Below are positions 10,276 through 20,416 of a DNA stretch of 26,887 bases, in pieces (position 1 is the stretch's first letter; each line of letters begins with the position of its first letter). A program made the translations under genes and the position numbers. The DNA lies in the NCBI GenBank assembly GCA_946478765.1, contig CAMLDH010000014.1:1-26887 (forward strand), written 5' to 3'. This DNA comes from an uncultured Oxalobacteraceae bacterium. Its GTDB lineage: Bacteria; Pseudomonadota; Gammaproteobacteria; Burkholderiales; Burkholderiaceae. The notes beneath the pieces were generated by a model, which ran no database searches, was not told where the DNA came from, and saw only the letters and a list, made by a program, of their open reading frames with translations.

Positions 10276-10827
10276 ATGACGACAAGGCTGACAGCGCTAC
10301 TCGCAATTGCAATAACATTTTTGCTGACGTCATGTGCCGGCCTGCTTGGCCCGCGTGAAGTGGAACTGCCGTTATACAAGTTGCAGGAAGCGATGGACCG
10401 CAAGTTCCCGTTCAATAATCGCTACCTGGAAATTTTCGATATCAGCGTCAGCCATCCCAGGCTCGCACTACAACCCGACACCAATCGCGTCATGACCAGT
10501 CTGGATGCCGTGATTGCCCCGGCTTTTCTCAACAAGGCATGGAACGGCAGCTTGGCATTGTCGGGCGTGCTGCGCTTCGATCCGACAAGAAACGCAATTA
10601 TCCTGGCCGAACCGCGCGTGGATAAATTCGTGCTCGATGGCGTCGATGCGCACTATACCAACCAGTTCGCGAAAATCGGCGGCTTGCTGGCAGAACAAGT
10701 CCTGAAAGATACGCCGCTCTACACCTTCCAGCCTGAGGATTTCAGATATGCCGGCACCCTTTTCATGCCGACCAAAATCACCACAACCGCCAACAGTCTC
10801 ATGGTAACCTTTGAGCCGGCAAAATAG
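10276..10827 (+). CDS. DUF1439-type outer-membrane lipoprotein (YceB-like)
   Basis: The 183-aa lipoprotein has a signal peptide ending in the lipobox LTSC (Cys20). The residue after the cysteine is Ala, which by the Lol rule favours outer-membrane placement. The mature part (VELPLYKLQEAMDRKFPFN, then LEIFDISVSHPRLALQPDTNRV, then SLALSGVLRFDPTRNAIIL) matches the DUF1439 pattern seen in E. coli YceB: a lipid-binding-like alpha/beta fold of unknown function. The start follows AAGGAAA. A good terminator follows at 10856. The biological role of the family is not established. Confidence 0.85.
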   Translation: MTTRLTALLAIAITFLLTSCAGLLGPREVELPLYKLQEAMDRKFPFNNRYLEIFDISVSHPRLALQPDTNRVMTSLDAVIAPAFLNKAWNGSLALSGVLRFDPTRNAIILAEPRVDKFVLDGVDAHYTNQFAKIGGLLAEQVLKDTPLYTFQPEDFRYAGTLFMPTKITTTANSLMVTFEPAK

Positions 10828-10855
10828 CCGGCCCCATTGCGACACCGCATCCGTC

Positions 10856-10886
10856 CCCGCGCGGCATTGCAACCGGCGGGTTTTTA
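10856..10886 (+). terminator. Rho-independent terminator after the lipoprotein gene
   Basis: CCCGC (10856-10860) pairs with GCGGG (10876-10880), continued by CGG/CCG with a one-base bulge around the loop cattgcaa, and is followed by ttttta (10881-10886). Confidence 0.75.
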
Positions 10887-10917
10887 TTGATTTCTCCTAA
10901 TTTCTATTTCCCAAAAC

Positions 10918-11751
10918 ATGGATCTTGTTCTCGCATTAAAAGCCCTCATCATGGGCATTGTGGAAGGCTTGACAGAATTTCTGCCGATTTCCTCCACGGG
11001 CCATTTGATTCTGGCCGGGAGCCTGCTCAATTTCACCGGCGAGAAAATCAAGGTATTCGAGATCGCGATCCAGGCCGGCGCCATGCTGGCAGTGTGCTGG
11101 GAATATCGCGCAAGAATCGGTGCGGTATTGGCCGGTCTCTTGAGCGATGCCAAAGCGCAAAAATTCGCGATCAATCTGGTGGTGGCATTCTTGCCGGCAG
11201 CGGGACTGGGATTCTTGTTCAACAAGAGTATCAAAGCGGCGCTGTTTTCGCCGGTACCGGTCGCGCTCGCGTTTATCGTCGGCGGCCTGATCATTTTGTG
11301 GGTGGAACGGCGCCATAAGGCGAAGCCGGTCTTCGCTCGCATCGATTCGGTGGACGACATGAGCGCGCTGGATGCCTTCAAAGTCGGCTGTGCGCAGGCA
11401 TTCGCGCTGGTGCCCGGCACCAGCCGTTCCGGCGCCACCATTATCGGCGGCATGCTGTTCGGGCTGTCGCGCAAAGCGGCCACCGAGTTTTCATTTTTCC
11501 TGGCGATTCCGACGCTGTTTGCGGCAACCGTGTATTCGCTTTATAAAGAGCGTGCGCTGCTGGCTGCCGCCGATATACCGGTATTCGGCATCGGCACTAT
11601 TGCTGCTTTCGCCTCTGCATTCCTGTGCGTGCGCTGGTTGTTGCGCTATATCAGCTCGCATGATTTCAGCGCGTTTGCGTGGTATCGCATCGTGTTCGGC
11701 CTGGTTGTCATTGTCAGCGCTTATTCCGGCATGGTCGTGTGGGCAGATTAA
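10918..11751 (+). CDS. uppP: Undecaprenyl-diphosphatase UppP (BacA)
   Basis: The 277-aa inner-membrane enzyme dephosphorylates undecaprenyl diphosphate to recycle the lipid carrier for peptidoglycan and other envelope polymers; overproduction of this family gives bacitracin tolerance. Both signature motifs are intact: [16 protein letters not shown] (Glu16, Glu20, Ser26, His29) and [10 protein letters not shown] with catalytic Arg170. Several hydrophobic helices follow, including [17 protein letters not shown] and [18 protein letters not shown]. The start lies right after a weakly purine-rich stretch without a good Shine-Dalgarno. The recQ start is only 9 bases after the stop, so the two are probably co-transcribed. 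Confidence 0.95.
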   Translation: MDLVLALKALIMGIVEGLTEFLPISSTGHLILAGSLLNFTGEKIKVFEIAIQAGAMLAVCWEYRARIGAVLAGLLSDAKAQKFAINLVVAFLPAAGLGFLFNKSIKAALFSPVPVALAFIVGGLIILWVERRHKAKPVFARIDSVDDMSALDAFKVGCAQAFALVPGTSRSGATIIGGMLFGLSRKAATEFSFFLAIPTLFAATVYSLYKERALLAAADIPVFGIGTIAAFASAFLCVRWLLRYISSHDFSAFAWYRIVFGLVVIVSAYSGMVVWAD

Positions 11752-11760
11752 AATAGCGAG

Positions 11761-13584
11761 ATGTCTGAATCAACCGGTGGTGCACAAGCACTGCATATCC
11801 TCCAAACCATTTTCGGTTACCCCTCTTTTCGCGGCCAGCAGGCCGCGATTGTAGACCACGTCGCCGGCGGCGGCGATGCCCTGGTGCTGATGCCGACCGG
11901 CGGCGGCAAGTCCCTGTGTTATCAAATACCTTCATTGCTGCGCGACGGCGTCGGCGTCGTGATATCGCCGTTGATCGCATTGATGCAGGATCAGGTCGAT
12001 GCGCTGGCCGAGGTCGGCGTGCGCGCCGCCTTCCTCAATTCGACGCAATCGTATAACGAAGCGATGCGCATTGAACGGCGCGTGCGCAGCGGCGACCTGG
12101 ACCTGGTGTATGTCGCGCCCGAGCGTTTGATGACGCCGCGCTGCCTGGACTTGCTGGAGTCATCCAGGATTGCATTATTCGCGATCGACGAAGCGCACTG
12201 CGTGTCGCAATGGGGGCATGATTTCCGGCCGGAATATATCAAGCTGTCAGTGTTGCACGAGCGCTTTCCCGCCGTGCCGCGCATTGCGCTGACGGCGACT
12301 GCCGACCCGCAGACGCGCGCAGAAATTGCCCAGCGGCTGCAACTCGACGAAGCGATGCAATTCGTGTCATCGTTTGACCGGCCGAATATCCGCTATCAGA
12401 TTGTCGAAAAGGCGAACGGCCGCAAACAGTTGCTCGATTTTATCGAGGGCGAACACGCGGGCGATGCCGGCATCGTCTATTGTTTGTCGCGCAAGAAAGT
12501 CGAAGAAACGGCGGAATTCTTGAATGCCAGCGGCGTCACCGCGCTGCCCTATCATGCCGGCATGGACATCGCGACGCGCACCAGGAATCAGGCGCGTTTT
12601 TTGCGCGAAGAATCGATCGTGATGGTCGCCACCATCGCATTCGGCATGGGCATCGACAAACCGGATGTGCGCTTTGTCGCGCATCTCGACCTGCCGAAAA
12701 GCATCGAAGGTTATTACCAGGAAACCGGCCGCGCCGGCCGCGACGGCGCACCGGCCAATGCATGGATGGCGTATGGCTTGCAGGATGTGGTGCAGCAGCG
12801 CCGCATGATCGATGAATCGGAAGCGGACGAGACATTCAAGCGGTTGCAGGGGGCCAAGCTCGATGCCATGCTCGGCCTGTGCGAAACGCTCCATTGCCGC
12901 CGCATGCGGCTGCTGGAATATTTCGGCCAGCCGGCCACGCCCTGCGGCAATTGCGATACCTGCCTGGCGCCGCCGGTATCGTTCGACGGCACGGTGCCGA
13001 TACAGAAATTATTGTCCACGATTTACCGGGTTGATCAGCGTTTCGGCGCGGGACATGTGATCGACGTGGTGCGCGGCGTCGACTCGGACAAGGTCAAGCA
13101 ATGGCGCCATGACCAGGTATCGACTTACGGCATCGGCGCCGAACAGAGCGAAGCGGAATGGCGCGCGATTCTGCGGCAAGCGATCGCATTGGGATTGGTC
13201 GTGGTCGATCACGATGGCTACAACGCGCTGAAATTGACGGATGCGGCGCGTCCGGTCTTGCGCGGCGAGCAAAAGGTGCAGTTGCGGCAATACCAGAAGC
13301 CGGTCAAGCCAAAGCGCCAGAGCGCCAAGCCGAAGGGGTATGTGGAAAGCGATTTGTCAGCCGCCGAGCAGGCGATTTTCGACAAGCTGCGCTGGTGGCG
13401 GGTCGAGACGGCGCGCAAGCACAACGTGCCGGCGTACGTAATTTTCCATGACGCGACAATGCGCGAAATTGCGAAGGCCAAGCCGGGATCGCTGGGCGAC
13501 CTGCGCAATATTTCCGGCGTGGGCGAGAAGAAGCTGGAGACCTACGGCGAAGAGATCGTGTCGCTGATTGCGGCGATGATCTGA
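11761..13584 (+). CDS. recQ: ATP-dependent DNA helicase RecQ
   Basis: The 607-aa 3'-5' DNA helicase of the RecF repair pathway has the full bacterial RecQ architecture. The helicase core includes Walker A MPTGGGKS (Lys50), the DEAH box (143-146, in [20 protein letters not shown]) and motif [12 protein letters not shown] (320-329). The RecQ zinc-binding site shows Cys379, Cys395, Cys398 and Cys401. A winged-helix RQC domain follows (about 410-510), and a C-terminal HRDC domain (about 520-605). The ATG lies 9 bases after the uppP stop, with AGCGAG as a weak ribosome-binding site inside the uppP end, which suggests an operon. It converges with trmB 27 bases away. Confidence 0.97.
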   Translation: MSESTGGAQALHILQTIFGYPSFRGQQAAIVDHVAGGGDALVLMPTGGGKSLCYQIPSLLRDGVGVVISPLIALMQDQVDALAEVGVRAAFLNSTQSYNEAMRIERRVRSGDLDLVYVAPERLMTPRCLDLLESSRIALFAIDEAHCVSQWGHDFRPEYIKLSVLHERFPAVPRIALTATADPQTRAEIAQRLQLDEAMQFVSSFDRPNIRYQIVEKANGRKQLLDFIEGEHAGDAGIVYCLSRKKVEETAEFLNASGVTALPYHAGMDIATRTRNQARFLREESIVMVATIAFGMGIDKPDVRFVAHLDLPKSIEGYYQETGRAGRDGAPANAWMAYGLQDVVQQRRMIDESEADETFKRLQGAKLDAMLGLCETLHCRRMRLLEYFGQPATPCGNCDTCLAPPVSFDGTVPIQKLLSTIYRVDQRFGAGHVIDVVRGVDSDKVKQWRHDQVSTYGIGAEQSEAEWRAILRQAIALGLVVVDHDGYNALKLTDAARPVLRGEQKVQLRQYQKPVKPKRQSAKPKGYVESDLSAAEQAIFDKLRWWRVETARKHNVPAYVIFHDATMREIAKAKPGSLGDLRNISGVGEKKLETYGEEIVSLIAAMI

Positions 13585-13611
13585 GATTGTCATTCCTCAC
13601 CGGACAATGAC

Positions 13612-14328
13612 TTACCGCTTCGTAAACACCAAATCCCACACCCCATGCCCGAGCCGCAACCCGCGGTTCTCGAACTTGGTCACCGGCCGATAATCCGGCC
13701 GCGGCGCATACGCATCCGCGGTGTTCTGCAACAACGGTTCCGCGCCCAACACCTCCAGCATCTGCTCCGCATATTCCTGCCAATCGGTCGCACAATGCAG
13801 ATAGCCGCCCGGCGCAATCCGCGACGCCAAGAGGCTCACAAACGGCGCCTGAATCAGCCGCCGCTTGTTGTGCCGCGCCTTGTGCCACGGATCGGGAAAG
13901 AACACATGCGCGCCCGCCAATGAAGCAGGCGCAATCATGTTGGTAATGACTTCGAACGCATCATGCTGGATCAGCCGCAAATTCGTGAGTCCCTGCTCGC
14001 TGATCAGCTTCAACAGACTGCCGACGCCGGGCGTATGCACCTCGACGCCCAGAAAATTCTTCTCAGGCATGCCGGCCGCAATCTTCGCCGTTGTCTCCCC
14101 CATGCCAAAACCGATTTCCAGAATTGTCGGCGCATTGCGGCCGAACCCTTGCGCAAAGTCGAGCGGCGCCTTGGCATAAGGAATGCAAAACTGCGGCCCG
14201 AGGGTTTCGATCGCTTTTCCTTGCGCGGTGGACAAGCGTCCCGCGCGCGTGACAAAGCTGCGGATGCGATGTTCGGTCGGGTCATAGAACAAGTGTTTGG
14301 ACTCGTCGGCGGGTTTGTTGTCAGACAT
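13612..14328 (-). CDS. trmB: tRNA (guanine(46)-N(7))-methyltransferase TrmB
   Basis: The 238-aa SAM-dependent enzyme makes m7G46 in the tRNA variable loop. The SAM-binding motif [11 protein letters not shown] (70-80) and [10 protein letters not shown] (94-103) are present, as is the family signature [17 protein letters not shown] (142-158) with the catalytic-region Asp. The C-terminal [17 protein letters not shown] is also typical. The short N-terminal extension ([17 protein letters not shown]) is common in betaproteobacteria. The gene is convergent with recQ; 90 bases upstream lies the terminator of the divergently placed tRNA-Gly, transcribed on the same strand. Confidence 0.95.
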   Translation of the reverse strand: MSDNKPADESKHLFYDPTEHRIRSFVTRAGRLSTAQGKAIETLGPQFCIPYAKAPLDFAQGFGRNAPTILEIGFGMGETTAKIAAGMPEKNFLGVEVHTPGVGSLLKLISEQGLTNLRLIQHDAFEVITNMIAPASLAGAHVFFPDPWHKARHNKRRLIQAPFVSLLASRIAPGGYLHCATDWQEYAEQMLEVLGAEPLLQNTADAYAPRPDYRPVTKFENRGLRLGHGVWDLVFTKR

Positions 14329-14382
14329 GCTGGAATACTCGTTGTGGGTGCTGCGTATTATGCGCTTTGACGCGCTGGCAAT

Positions 14383-14409
14383 AAAAAAGGCACCGGAGGG
14401 GAGGCGCCT
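14383..14409 (-). terminator. Terminator of the tRNA-Gly transcript
   Basis: On the minus strand, aggcgcc and ggtgcct form a 7-bp stem (one G-T wobble) around an 8-nt loop followed by six T. It begins about 10 bases downstream of the tRNA 3' end. Confidence 0.85.
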
Positions 14410-14419
14410 TGATGTGACC

Positions 14420-14493
14420 TGGAGCGGGTGAAGGGGATCGAACCCTCGTCTAAAGCTTGGGAAGCTTTCGTTCTACCATTGAACTACACCCGC
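14420..14493 (-). tRNA. tRNA-Gly (anticodon CCC)
   Basis: The 74-nt cloverleaf is read on the minus strand. Acceptor GCGGGTG pairs with CACCCGC, followed by discriminator T and encoded CCA. The D arm contains AGTTCAATGGTAGAAC. The anticodon stem AAAGC/GCTTT encloses the loop TTCCCAA, so positions 34-36 are CCC. The T arm contains GAGGGTTCGATCCCCTT. It closely resembles E. coli glyU. The gene has its own terminator and abuts a transposase remnant on its upstream side. Confidence 0.95.
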
Positions 14494-14505
14494 GTATGCT
14501 GCATT

Positions 14506-14727
14506 TTACGCGGGTTTTAGTACGTTTTGCAAAACGGTGGAATGGCCAGTGTGCTGGAAAATGGCATGGCCGCTTTTTCTGCGGCGAAGCCAAGCCATCG
14601 TCAATGCGTCCGTCACAATATCTGCCGCCATGCGCGGCTTGAGCGACCAGTCAATGACTTCCCGATTGAACAGATCCAGAACGATCGCCAAGTATAGCCA
14701 GCCCCCGTCGGCCATGCCGGTAACTTA
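14506..14727 (-). pseudogene. IS3-family transposase (OrfB, rve domain) remnant
   Basis: The minus-strand frame reads GGWLYLAIVLDLFNREVIDW, SLKPRMAADIVTDALTMAW and LRRRKSGHAIF, the conserved stretch of IS3-family OrfB integrase cores just after the first catalytic Asp. The DDE domain is cut at both ends: the segment expected after the second histidine/aspartate motif (HSDRGSQY) is degenerate, and the N-terminal half is absent. No OrfA or terminal inverted repeats were found. It lies directly upstream of the tRNA-Gly gene. Confidence 0.8.
14523..14536. repeat. 14-bp perfect palindrome upstream of tRNA-Gly
   Basis: CGTTTTGCAAAACG is perfectly self-complementary and lies 30-43 bases before the tRNA 5' end, at the degenerate end of the IS3 remnant. 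It could be an operator or a chance palindrome. Confidence 0.4.
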
Positions 14728-14855
14728 ATGTCGAATGCGTTACCGGCACTATCAATACTTACTCCATGAAGGACAACTGTCAGCAAGAGATCGAGTAGCG
14801 GCTGTAGAATTGGTAAATAAATCTATTCGGTCTTAATCATTGGAGGAGTTGCAAA

Positions 14856-15326
14856 ATGTCAAATCTAGATTCCGTCAAAGTCGCTATTCGCGCCGAAATC
14901 GAGCATGCAAAGAAAGGCGCTGCTTATTACCAAACGCTTGTCACCACGCTTGAGCAAGCCCTGGCTAAGCTCGATAGCGTAGATGCCGATGCAGTGGCAC
15001 CGAAAGGAGTATTCAAGAAAAGCAAAACCGGTGGCGAAATAGAACAGCCAAAACACGGTCGCAAGTCAGGATATCGGAACAAGAACAGTGATGCCGAACT
15101 GCCTTCGACTGGCAAGGATTTTTGGCCCAGCTTGATTACTGACCAGCCACAATCCGCTGCTGACATTCTCAATGCTGCCATTGAGAAGTTAGGCATTACG
15201 CCAACGCCAGAGCAGCGAAAGAAGCTGTCTCAACGCGCGACGTTTGCACTTAATAATTTGGTCAAAACGAATGCAATTGCGGACACAGGTTCCGGTCGAG
15301 GCCGGCGCTTTTTGAAGAAGCAGTAA
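14856..15326 (+). CDS. Hypothetical protein, coiled-coil N-terminus and winged-helix-like C-terminus
   Basis: I do not recognise the family. The 156-aa ORF starts after a strong GGAGGAG. Residues 1-45 are a helical, charged, coiled-coil-like segment (VAIRAEIEHAKKGAAYYQTLVTTLEQAL reads as heptads). A lysine-rich basic linker follows (KKSKTGG, KHGRKSGYRNK). Residues 90-156 (DQPQSAADILNAAIEKLGI, then RKKLSQRATFALNNLVKTN and a basic GRGRRFLKK end) look like a small winged-helix DNA-binding unit. Composition is less GC-rich than the neighbours. It lies beside an IS remnant and converges with the histidine kinase gene with only 12 bases between them. A DNA-binding or regulatory role is inference only. 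Confidence 0.75.
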   Translation: MSNLDSVKVAIRAEIEHAKKGAAYYQTLVTTLEQALAKLDSVDADAVAPKGVFKKSKTGGEIEQPKHGRKSGYRNKNSDAELPSTGKDFWPSLITDQPQSAADILNAAIEKLGITPTPEQRKKLSQRATFALNNLVKTNAIADTGSGRGRRFLKKQ

Positions 15327-15338
15327 GGGTGACTCCGC

Positions 15339-18300
15339 TTAAGGCGACAAAACCGGCGCTGGTACTGCGGTCTCCGGCAGCGCGTCGCAAATCGCCGCTA
15401 TCGTGGCAGCACAGGTCTTTGTAAAGCTATCCAGCTGTTGCGCATTCTCGGTGGCGCCGCGTATCGCCCGCTCCAGTTTGCCCGCTGCTTCGGCCAGCGC
15501 TGCAGCGCCAAGATTGGCCGCGACGCCCCTGATGCCATGCGCCGCACCCGCTGCCTCATCCCTGTGGCCGGCGACAAGCAGCGCCGCGATCTTCGCAGGC
15601 ACATCCGCCTGGCCAGCGACGAACTGCGTCAGCAGTCGGTGATACAGAAGCATGTTGCCGTTGACCCGGCGCAGCGCCGATGCGGTGTCTATCCAGTTAG
15701 CATCGAACTGGATTGCTGAAGCAGCGCCGTGCGCATCGGCGGCATGGTCAGGCACGCCTTTGTTCTTGTCCTCGGACAGCCGGCGGTCCCAGCGCGAGAG
15801 TGTCGCAAACAGCATCTCGGGATCGATCGGCTTGGAAATAAAATCGTTCATGCCGATAGCGATACAGCGCTCGCGCTCCTCAGCCATCACGTGCGCGGTC
15901 ATCGCCACGATGGTCACGTCCGCAATCGACGCATCGGCGCGGATCGCCGCGGTCGCCGCATAGCCGTCCATCTCCGGCATCTGCAAATCCATCAGCACTA
16001 CGTCGTAGCGTTGGCCCGACTTTAGCTTGCCGAGTGCAACGCGGCCGTTGTCGGCCACTTCCACCACCACCCCGGCGCCGGTCATCAGTTCGGTGGCGAT
16101 CATCTGGTTGATGACATTGTCTTCGACCAGCAGCACGCGCAAGCCGTCGAACCGGACCTGCGTGGCGGCGGCAGGTGCCGCATGCGGGCCTCTGCCGTAC
16201 ATTTGCTGCAACGTGTCGACCAGCATCGATGCGCAGACCGGCTTGACCAGGAAGCCGTCGAGCGGGCTGCTGTCGGCCAGCTCCTTCACTTCATCATGGC
16301 CGAACGCAGTCACCATCAGGATCGCTGGCGGTGCGGCGAGCGCCAGGTCGAACTTGATCGCGCGTGCGGCCTCGATGCCACTCATGTTCGGCATTGTGCA
16401 ATCCATCAATACCAGCTCGTAAGCATGCCCTTCTTCCTCGGCGCTGCGCACCGCGGCCACTGCTTCGCTGCCGGAAGCGGCTTCGTCGACTGACAGCGAC
16501 AGTGCCGTGCAATGGCCAGCCAGCACCCGGCGCGCATCCGAATTGTCGTCGGCGATCAGCACACGCAATCCGTTAATACGGTCGGGCAGGGCGGGCGCGA
16601 TATTGTCCTGGCCGCGCCCAAACCAGGCGGTAAAGCTGAAGGTGCTGCCAACGCCGAATTCGCTCTCCACCCAGATGGCGCCTTCCATCATTTCGACCAA
16701 ACGCCGACAGATCGCCAGCCCGAGCCCGGTGCCACCGTACTTGCGCGTGATGGAACCGTCGGCCTGCGTGAACGCCTGGAACAGGCACTGCTGCTGCTCG
16801 GGCGTCAATCCGATGCCGGTATCGCTCACCGAGAACTTGAGCTTGACCTGCGAGCCGGTATGCTCCAGCCATTCGACACGCACCAGCACTTCGCCGCGTT
16901 CGGTGAACTTGACCGCATTGCCGATCAGGTTGGTGAGAATCTGCTCCAGCCGCAGCGGGTCGCCCGCCAGCGACTGTGGCACGTTGGATGGCACATCGAA
17001 CACCAGCTCCAATCCCTTGTCGGCGACTTTGTGGCCGATCAGGGTGGTCACTTTGTCCATGGTGCGGTCGAGCACGAAGCCGATGTTCTGCATGTCCAGC
17101 TTGCCGGCCTCGATCTTCGAGAAGTCGAGGATGTCGTTGATGATACCCAGGAGCGAGGTGCCGGCATTGTGGATCTTGGCGACGTAATCGCGTTGCTTGT
17201 CCGACAGATCGGTCGCCAGTGCAAGGTGTGACAGACCGATGACCGCATTCATCGGCGTGCGGATTTCATGGCTCATGTTGGCCAGGAATAGCGACTTGGA
17301 GCGGGTGGCTTCTTCCGCCCTTTCCTTCGCTTCGGCCAGTTCCCGTTCGGCTTCCTTGCGCTCGGTGATGTCCTGCACGACAAACACCATACCCTTGTCC
17401 ATGTCTTGCGGATCGACCAGTTTGGCATGCACGATGCACCAGATCGTATGGCCATCCTTGTGCGCCAGCGGGAAGTCCGCGGTAAAGACACTTCCGGCCT
17501 GGATCACCGAGTGCTTAGCCTGCACTCTGCTCTCGTACTCTTTCTGCGATGTATACAGCACACGCGTACTGCAGCCGATCAGTTCACCGCTCGCATAGCC
17601 GAACATCCGTTCCAGCCCGCTGTTGCAGCGGATGACGACGCGGTTCTTCAGAAATGCAATGCCGGTCGCCGCGTTGTCGAGAATCGCCTGCTGTTCCAGC
17701 AGCGACTGGTCTAGTTCGGCAGTACGCTGCCGCAGCAGTGCGGTGCGCTGTCGGACCTTCTTCGTGTAGCCGGTGAGCACGAAGTACAGGAACGGCGAGA
17801 TGATGATCAGGACAACGATAGTGGACAACGCCACATAGATATAAATCGTCCTTGCCAGTTCCGTCAGCTTTTCAGTGCCGCTCAACACCGCCATCGAGTA
17901 TTGGCCCTGTATACCGTCTATCCCGTCTATTCTCAACGGTGCAACATACGAAAAATACTTCCTGTCCTGCACGGAAAGCATGCCATCCGCCTCCAATGTG
18001 CGACCACTCAGTCCGGAAATGGAGGATGACACGAATCTTGAATTTTTCAGTATCGCCAAGTCCTGGCCGAACTTGGAACTCATCTTTTTCAGCATCGCGC
18101 CGGACAGTTCCTTCTCGTACACCATGATTGCGGCCAGTGCCTGCTCGCTATTTCCGGTCTTGATGTTAAAGCTTTCTCTGCTAATGCCTTGTGTAATCCT
18201 GATGGTAATGCTGTCCGCATGCGGAATCAGCCAGATTCCGAACTTGTTCTTGTCGATGTCCCTACGGGGAATATTCGTATCCCATTTCAGGCCGAGCGCC

Positions 18301-18968
18301 TGATGCGCGCTGTTCGAGTTTTGTGGTTCGCGCACAAAACGGTTGTCGGAAGCGAGCGCTGAGATATTGCCCGTCACCTTCCGGTCCGTCTCCCGATTCA
18401 CTCCCAATTGGTGAGAATATGTTTCCAACCCGCGATATTTTCCCTTGTACTCGAAATAGGGAAGAACCAGTTTGCCGCCGATGAATTCAGCGGCAGGCGT
18501 CGGGGGGACAGCGGCAATGCTGTCGTGCGGTGAAACCAGGTACAAGCCGACGTAATCGAGTTCATATTGCCTTGCCAGCGAAAGCGCGTTATCGAGAAAC
18601 CAGACCTGGTTTTCGAACAGTGGCGTCGCTTCGTGGTCCTCCAGCCTTTCCCCAATCTGCTCTTCACGGAAAACGAAGAAAGGTCCTTTCGCCAGGGCGA
18701 GAGATTTTTGCGGAACGCCGGGCAGCGATATGAATTGCCTCAGGGAGTTGTAGTAGTTGCTCTTGAGCTCTGTCAGCTCTTGCTGGAAAAGATGGCTGAC
18801 ATTCTTCTGTTCCTCGATCAGACTCTTCTCGACACTGTTCCTGCCGCCCCAGCTCACCACAATCGCCAGGGTCACGGACAGCAATAACAGGATGCCATAC
18901 AAAAGCAGACCGAATTGCCGGCCCAGCCTTATCTCTATCTGTTCAAGGTTCACACCTTTCATGGGCAT
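15339..18968 (-). CDS. Hybrid sensor histidine kinase (TM-sensor-TM-PAS-HisKA-HATPase-REC-REC-Hpt)
   Basis: The 1209-aa inner-membrane phosphorelay kinase has TM1 at about 21-40, a long periplasmic sensor region (about 41-373, possibly Cache-like) and TM2 at about 375-398. A PAS domain follows (about 422-540, ending [11 protein letters not shown]), then HisKA with phospho-acceptor His567 ([10 protein letters not shown]). The ATPase domain has N-box [12 protein letters not shown]1 DTGIG (716-720) and G2 GGTGLG (745-750). Two receivers follow with Asp856 (LMDCTMP) and Asp994 (LMDLQMP), and an Hpt domain with His1144 ([12 protein letters not shown]). A start at 18968 overlaps the upstream binding-protein gene by 10 bases; ATG 18962 (ATGA overlap) is equally possible. 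No separate DNA-binding response regulator is encoded nearby, so the final output partner must lie elsewhere. Confidence 0.95.
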   Translation of the reverse strand: MPMKGVNLEQIEIRLGRQFGLLLYGILLLLSVTLAIVVSWGGRNSVEKSLIEEQKNVSHLFQQELTELKSNYYNSLRQFISLPGVPQKSLALAKGPFFVFREEQIGERLEDHEATPLFENQVWFLDNALSLARQYELDYVGLYLVSPHDSIAAVPPTPAAEFIGGKLVLPYFEYKGKYRGLETYSHQLGVNRETDRKVTGNISALASDNRFVREPQNSNSAHQALGLKWDTNIPRRDIDKNKFGIWLIPHADSITIRITQGISRESFNIKTGNSEQALAAIMVYEKELSGAMLKKMSSKFGQDLAILKNSRFVSSSISGLSGRTLEADGMLSVQDRKYFSYVAPLRIDGIDGIQGQYSMAVLSGTEKLTELARTIYIYVALSTIVVLIIISPFLYFVLTGYTKKVRQRTALLRQRTAELDQSLLEQQAILDNAATGIAFLKNRVVIRCNSGLERMFGYASGELIGCSTRVLYTSQKEYESRVQAKHSVIQAGSVFTADFPLAHKDGHTIWCIVHAKLVDPQDMDKGMVFVVQDITERKEAERELAEAKERAEEATRSKSLFLANMSHEIRTPMNAVIGLSHLALATDLSDKQRDYVAKIHNAGTSLLGIINDILDFSKIEAGKLDMQNIGFVLDRTMDKVTTLIGHKVADKGLELVFDVPSNVPQSLAGDPLRLEQILTNLIGNAVKFTERGEVLVRVEWLEHTGSQVKLKFSVSDTGIGLTPEQQQCLFQAFTQADGSITRKYGGTGLGLAICRRLVEMMEGAIWVESEFGVGSTFSFTAWFGRGQDNIAPALPDRINGLRVLIADDNSDARRVLAGHCTALSLSVDEAASGSEAVAAVRSAEEEGHAYELVLMDCTMPNMSGIEAARAIKFDLALAAPPAILMVTAFGHDEVKELADSSPLDGFLVKPVCASMLVDTLQQMYGRGPHAAPAAATQVRFDGLRVLLVEDNVINQMIATELMTGAGVVVEVADNGRVALGKLKSGQRYDVVLMDLQMPEMDGYAATAAIRADASIADVTIVAMTAHVMAEERERCIAIGMNDFISKPIDPEMLFATLSRWDRRLSEDKNKGVPDHAADAHGAASAIQFDANWIDTASALRRVNGNMLLYHRLLTQFVAGQADVPAKIAALLVAGHRDEAAGAAHGIRGVAANLGAAALAEAAGKLERAIRGATENAQQLDSFTKTCAATIAAICDALPETAVPAPVLSP

Positions 18969-20215
18969 TCCGGATTATCGCGCCCAACCTTACCCAGCTT
19001 CAAAAACGCTTCGCGCGGCATGCCCAGCGTCTGTCTTACCTGCGGGACGACCTTGACGACCTTGTTGTAGAGCTTGCCTTCCTTGTCCTGCGCCACTTCG
19101 GTGATGAAAACGTCAGTGATCGCCTGGCGGTTTTCATCCAGGCTTACCTTGCCGGTCGGGGACTCGAAGCTGAGCTTCGCCAGTGTCGCCTGAAATCTTT
19201 TCTGCCCTCCCGACAGGTCGCCGTTGACCTTCTGCAGAGCCAGCAATACCGCCTTGGTTTCGATGTAATACAAGTAGGCGAAGAGCGACGGGGAATTGAA
19301 GCCATCCGGGAACGATTTTTTGTAGTTTGCGACGAATTTTTTCCAGAGCGCACTCGGATTGGACTCGGCCACCGGCGTGCCGGACGGAATACCGATAATA
19401 CGCTTCGAGAATTTTGCATTGGAACTGAGCACCGTCTGATCGGTAAGCAACGAAGCGCCGATGATGGGCTTGTTAAAGCCGGCGCCGTAGTACTGGGTGA
19501 GGAAGTTCAGCGCATCATTGCCGCCCAACGCGACGAAAATCGCGTCCACATCCTTGGGAATGGTATAGATCACCTTGCTGTAATCCTGTTCGCCCAGCGG
19601 TACCCAGAGCTTCTGCGCCACATGGCCGCCCCTGCCGCAAAATTCATGCAAGAAGCCGAATACCTGGGTATAAGGAAACGAATAGTCCTCGGCAATGACC
19701 GTCATCTTCCTATACTTCTTTGTGTCATACGCATACTTGCCGAGGCCGGCCATCCATTGTGCACCATCGGCCGAGAAACGGAAGAAGTTCGACGCGGGAT
19801 CGCGCAGGGTCGTGTCCTGGGAGGCGGATGAGCCATTGACGAAGGTCTTGTCCGGTTGCGTCTTCGCGTACTCCTTGATCGCCAGCCCCTCGTTGCCGGA
19901 CAACGGGCCGATCAGGATGTCGGCCTTGTACTGCTCGATCAGCTCGCGCGCCTTCGCCACCGCCTTGTCTGCATTGCCGTCGGAGCCGGCCTGAAGGAAC
20001 TTGATCTGCTTGCCGGCGACCGTGTAATGGAATTCCTCCAACGCCATTTTTATCCCGCGCATGCCGTCCTGGCCGACTTCGGCATAAGTACCCTCCAGCG
20101 TCGACAATCCGCCGATCCTGATGGTGTCCTGCGCGATCGATGCCTGGCTTGCGACGAACAGCGCGATCGCACTGATTCCGGCAACGAAACCGGCAGGGAA
20201 CGTTTTGTTTTTCAT
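18959..20215 (-). CDS. Periplasmic branched-chain-amino-acid-type ABC substrate-binding protein (LivK-like, Peripla_BP_6)
   Basis: The 418-aa exported type I periplasmic binding protein was started at ATG 20215, not 20242, because AGGAA lies just upstream and the protein then opens with a signal peptide (MKNKT, hydrophobic [11 protein letters not shown], cleavage near SIA-QD). The mature N-terminus [20 protein letters not shown] and the segments [18 protein letters not shown] ([20 protein letters not shown]), [13 protein letters not shown] and [20 protein letters not shown] fit the LivJ/LivK/amide-urea family. Its stop overlaps the start of the hybrid kinase, so translation is coupled. No LivH, M, G or F transporter genes occur in the window. 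The context suggests ligand capture for signalling (compare TorT-TorS, LuxP-LuxQ) rather than transport. The ligand is unknown. Confidence 0.92.
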   Translation of the reverse strand: MKNKTFPAGFVAGISAIALFVASQASIAQDTIRIGGLSTLEGTYAEVGQDGMRGIKMALEEFHYTVAGKQIKFLQAGSDGNADKAVAKARELIEQYKADILIGPLSGNEGLAIKEYAKTQPDKTFVNGSSASQDTTLRDPASNFFRFSADGAQWMAGLGKYAYDTKKYRKMTVIAEDYSFPYTQVFGFLHEFCGRGGHVAQKLWVPLGEQDYSKVIYTIPKDVDAIFVALGGNDALNFLTQYYGAGFNKPIIGASLLTDQTVLSSNAKFSKRIIGIPSGTPVAESNPSALWKKFVANYKKSFPDGFNSPSLFAYLYYIETKAVLLALQKVNGDLSGGQKRFQATLAKLSFESPTGKVSLDENRQAITDVFITEVAQDKEGKLYNKVVKVVPQVRQTLGMPREAFLKLGKVGRDNPECP

Positions 20216-20372
20216 CTTTTGTTCCTGGGTAAAAGTGATCATTCGGCGTCAGAAGCGGGACCGGCGTTCGTCCTGACCATCCTCAAAAAAACTAGACGAG
20301 GATCTCGAAGCATAGTATGCAAAATATTGCAAATAGACAACCTATCTATTAAGTGTTTATTTGGAACTATGA

Positions 20373-20409
20373 TTTCCTAAAAGTCACTCATGGATCTCCT
20401 TTTAGGAAA
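20373..20409 (+). promoter_or_regulatory. Perfect 11-bp inverted repeat that buries a ribosome-binding site
   Basis: TTTCCTAAAAG (20373-20383) and CTTTTAGGAAA (20399-20409) are exact reverse complements separated by 15 bases. The right arm contains AGGAAA, the apparent Shine-Dalgarno sequence for the ATG at 20417. In RNA the hairpin would sequester it. It lacks a T-run, so it is not a terminator for rightward transcription. It may be a translational switch or an operator. Confidence 0.6.
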
Positions 20410-20416
20410 GAAACTA

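Larger units (their letters stand above)
14494..14855. other. Region between tRNA-Gly and the 156-aa hypothetical gene
   Basis: About 360 bases, filled on the left by the IS3 remnant. The right 130 bases have no recognisable gene and end with a strong ribosome-binding site, GGAGGAG (14841-14847), for the next ORF. Confidence 0.6.

Noticed and set aside
13585..13611. Bidirectional terminator between recQ and trmB
   Set aside because: Only a 6-bp attgtc/gacaat pairing with a long loop and no T-run on either side.
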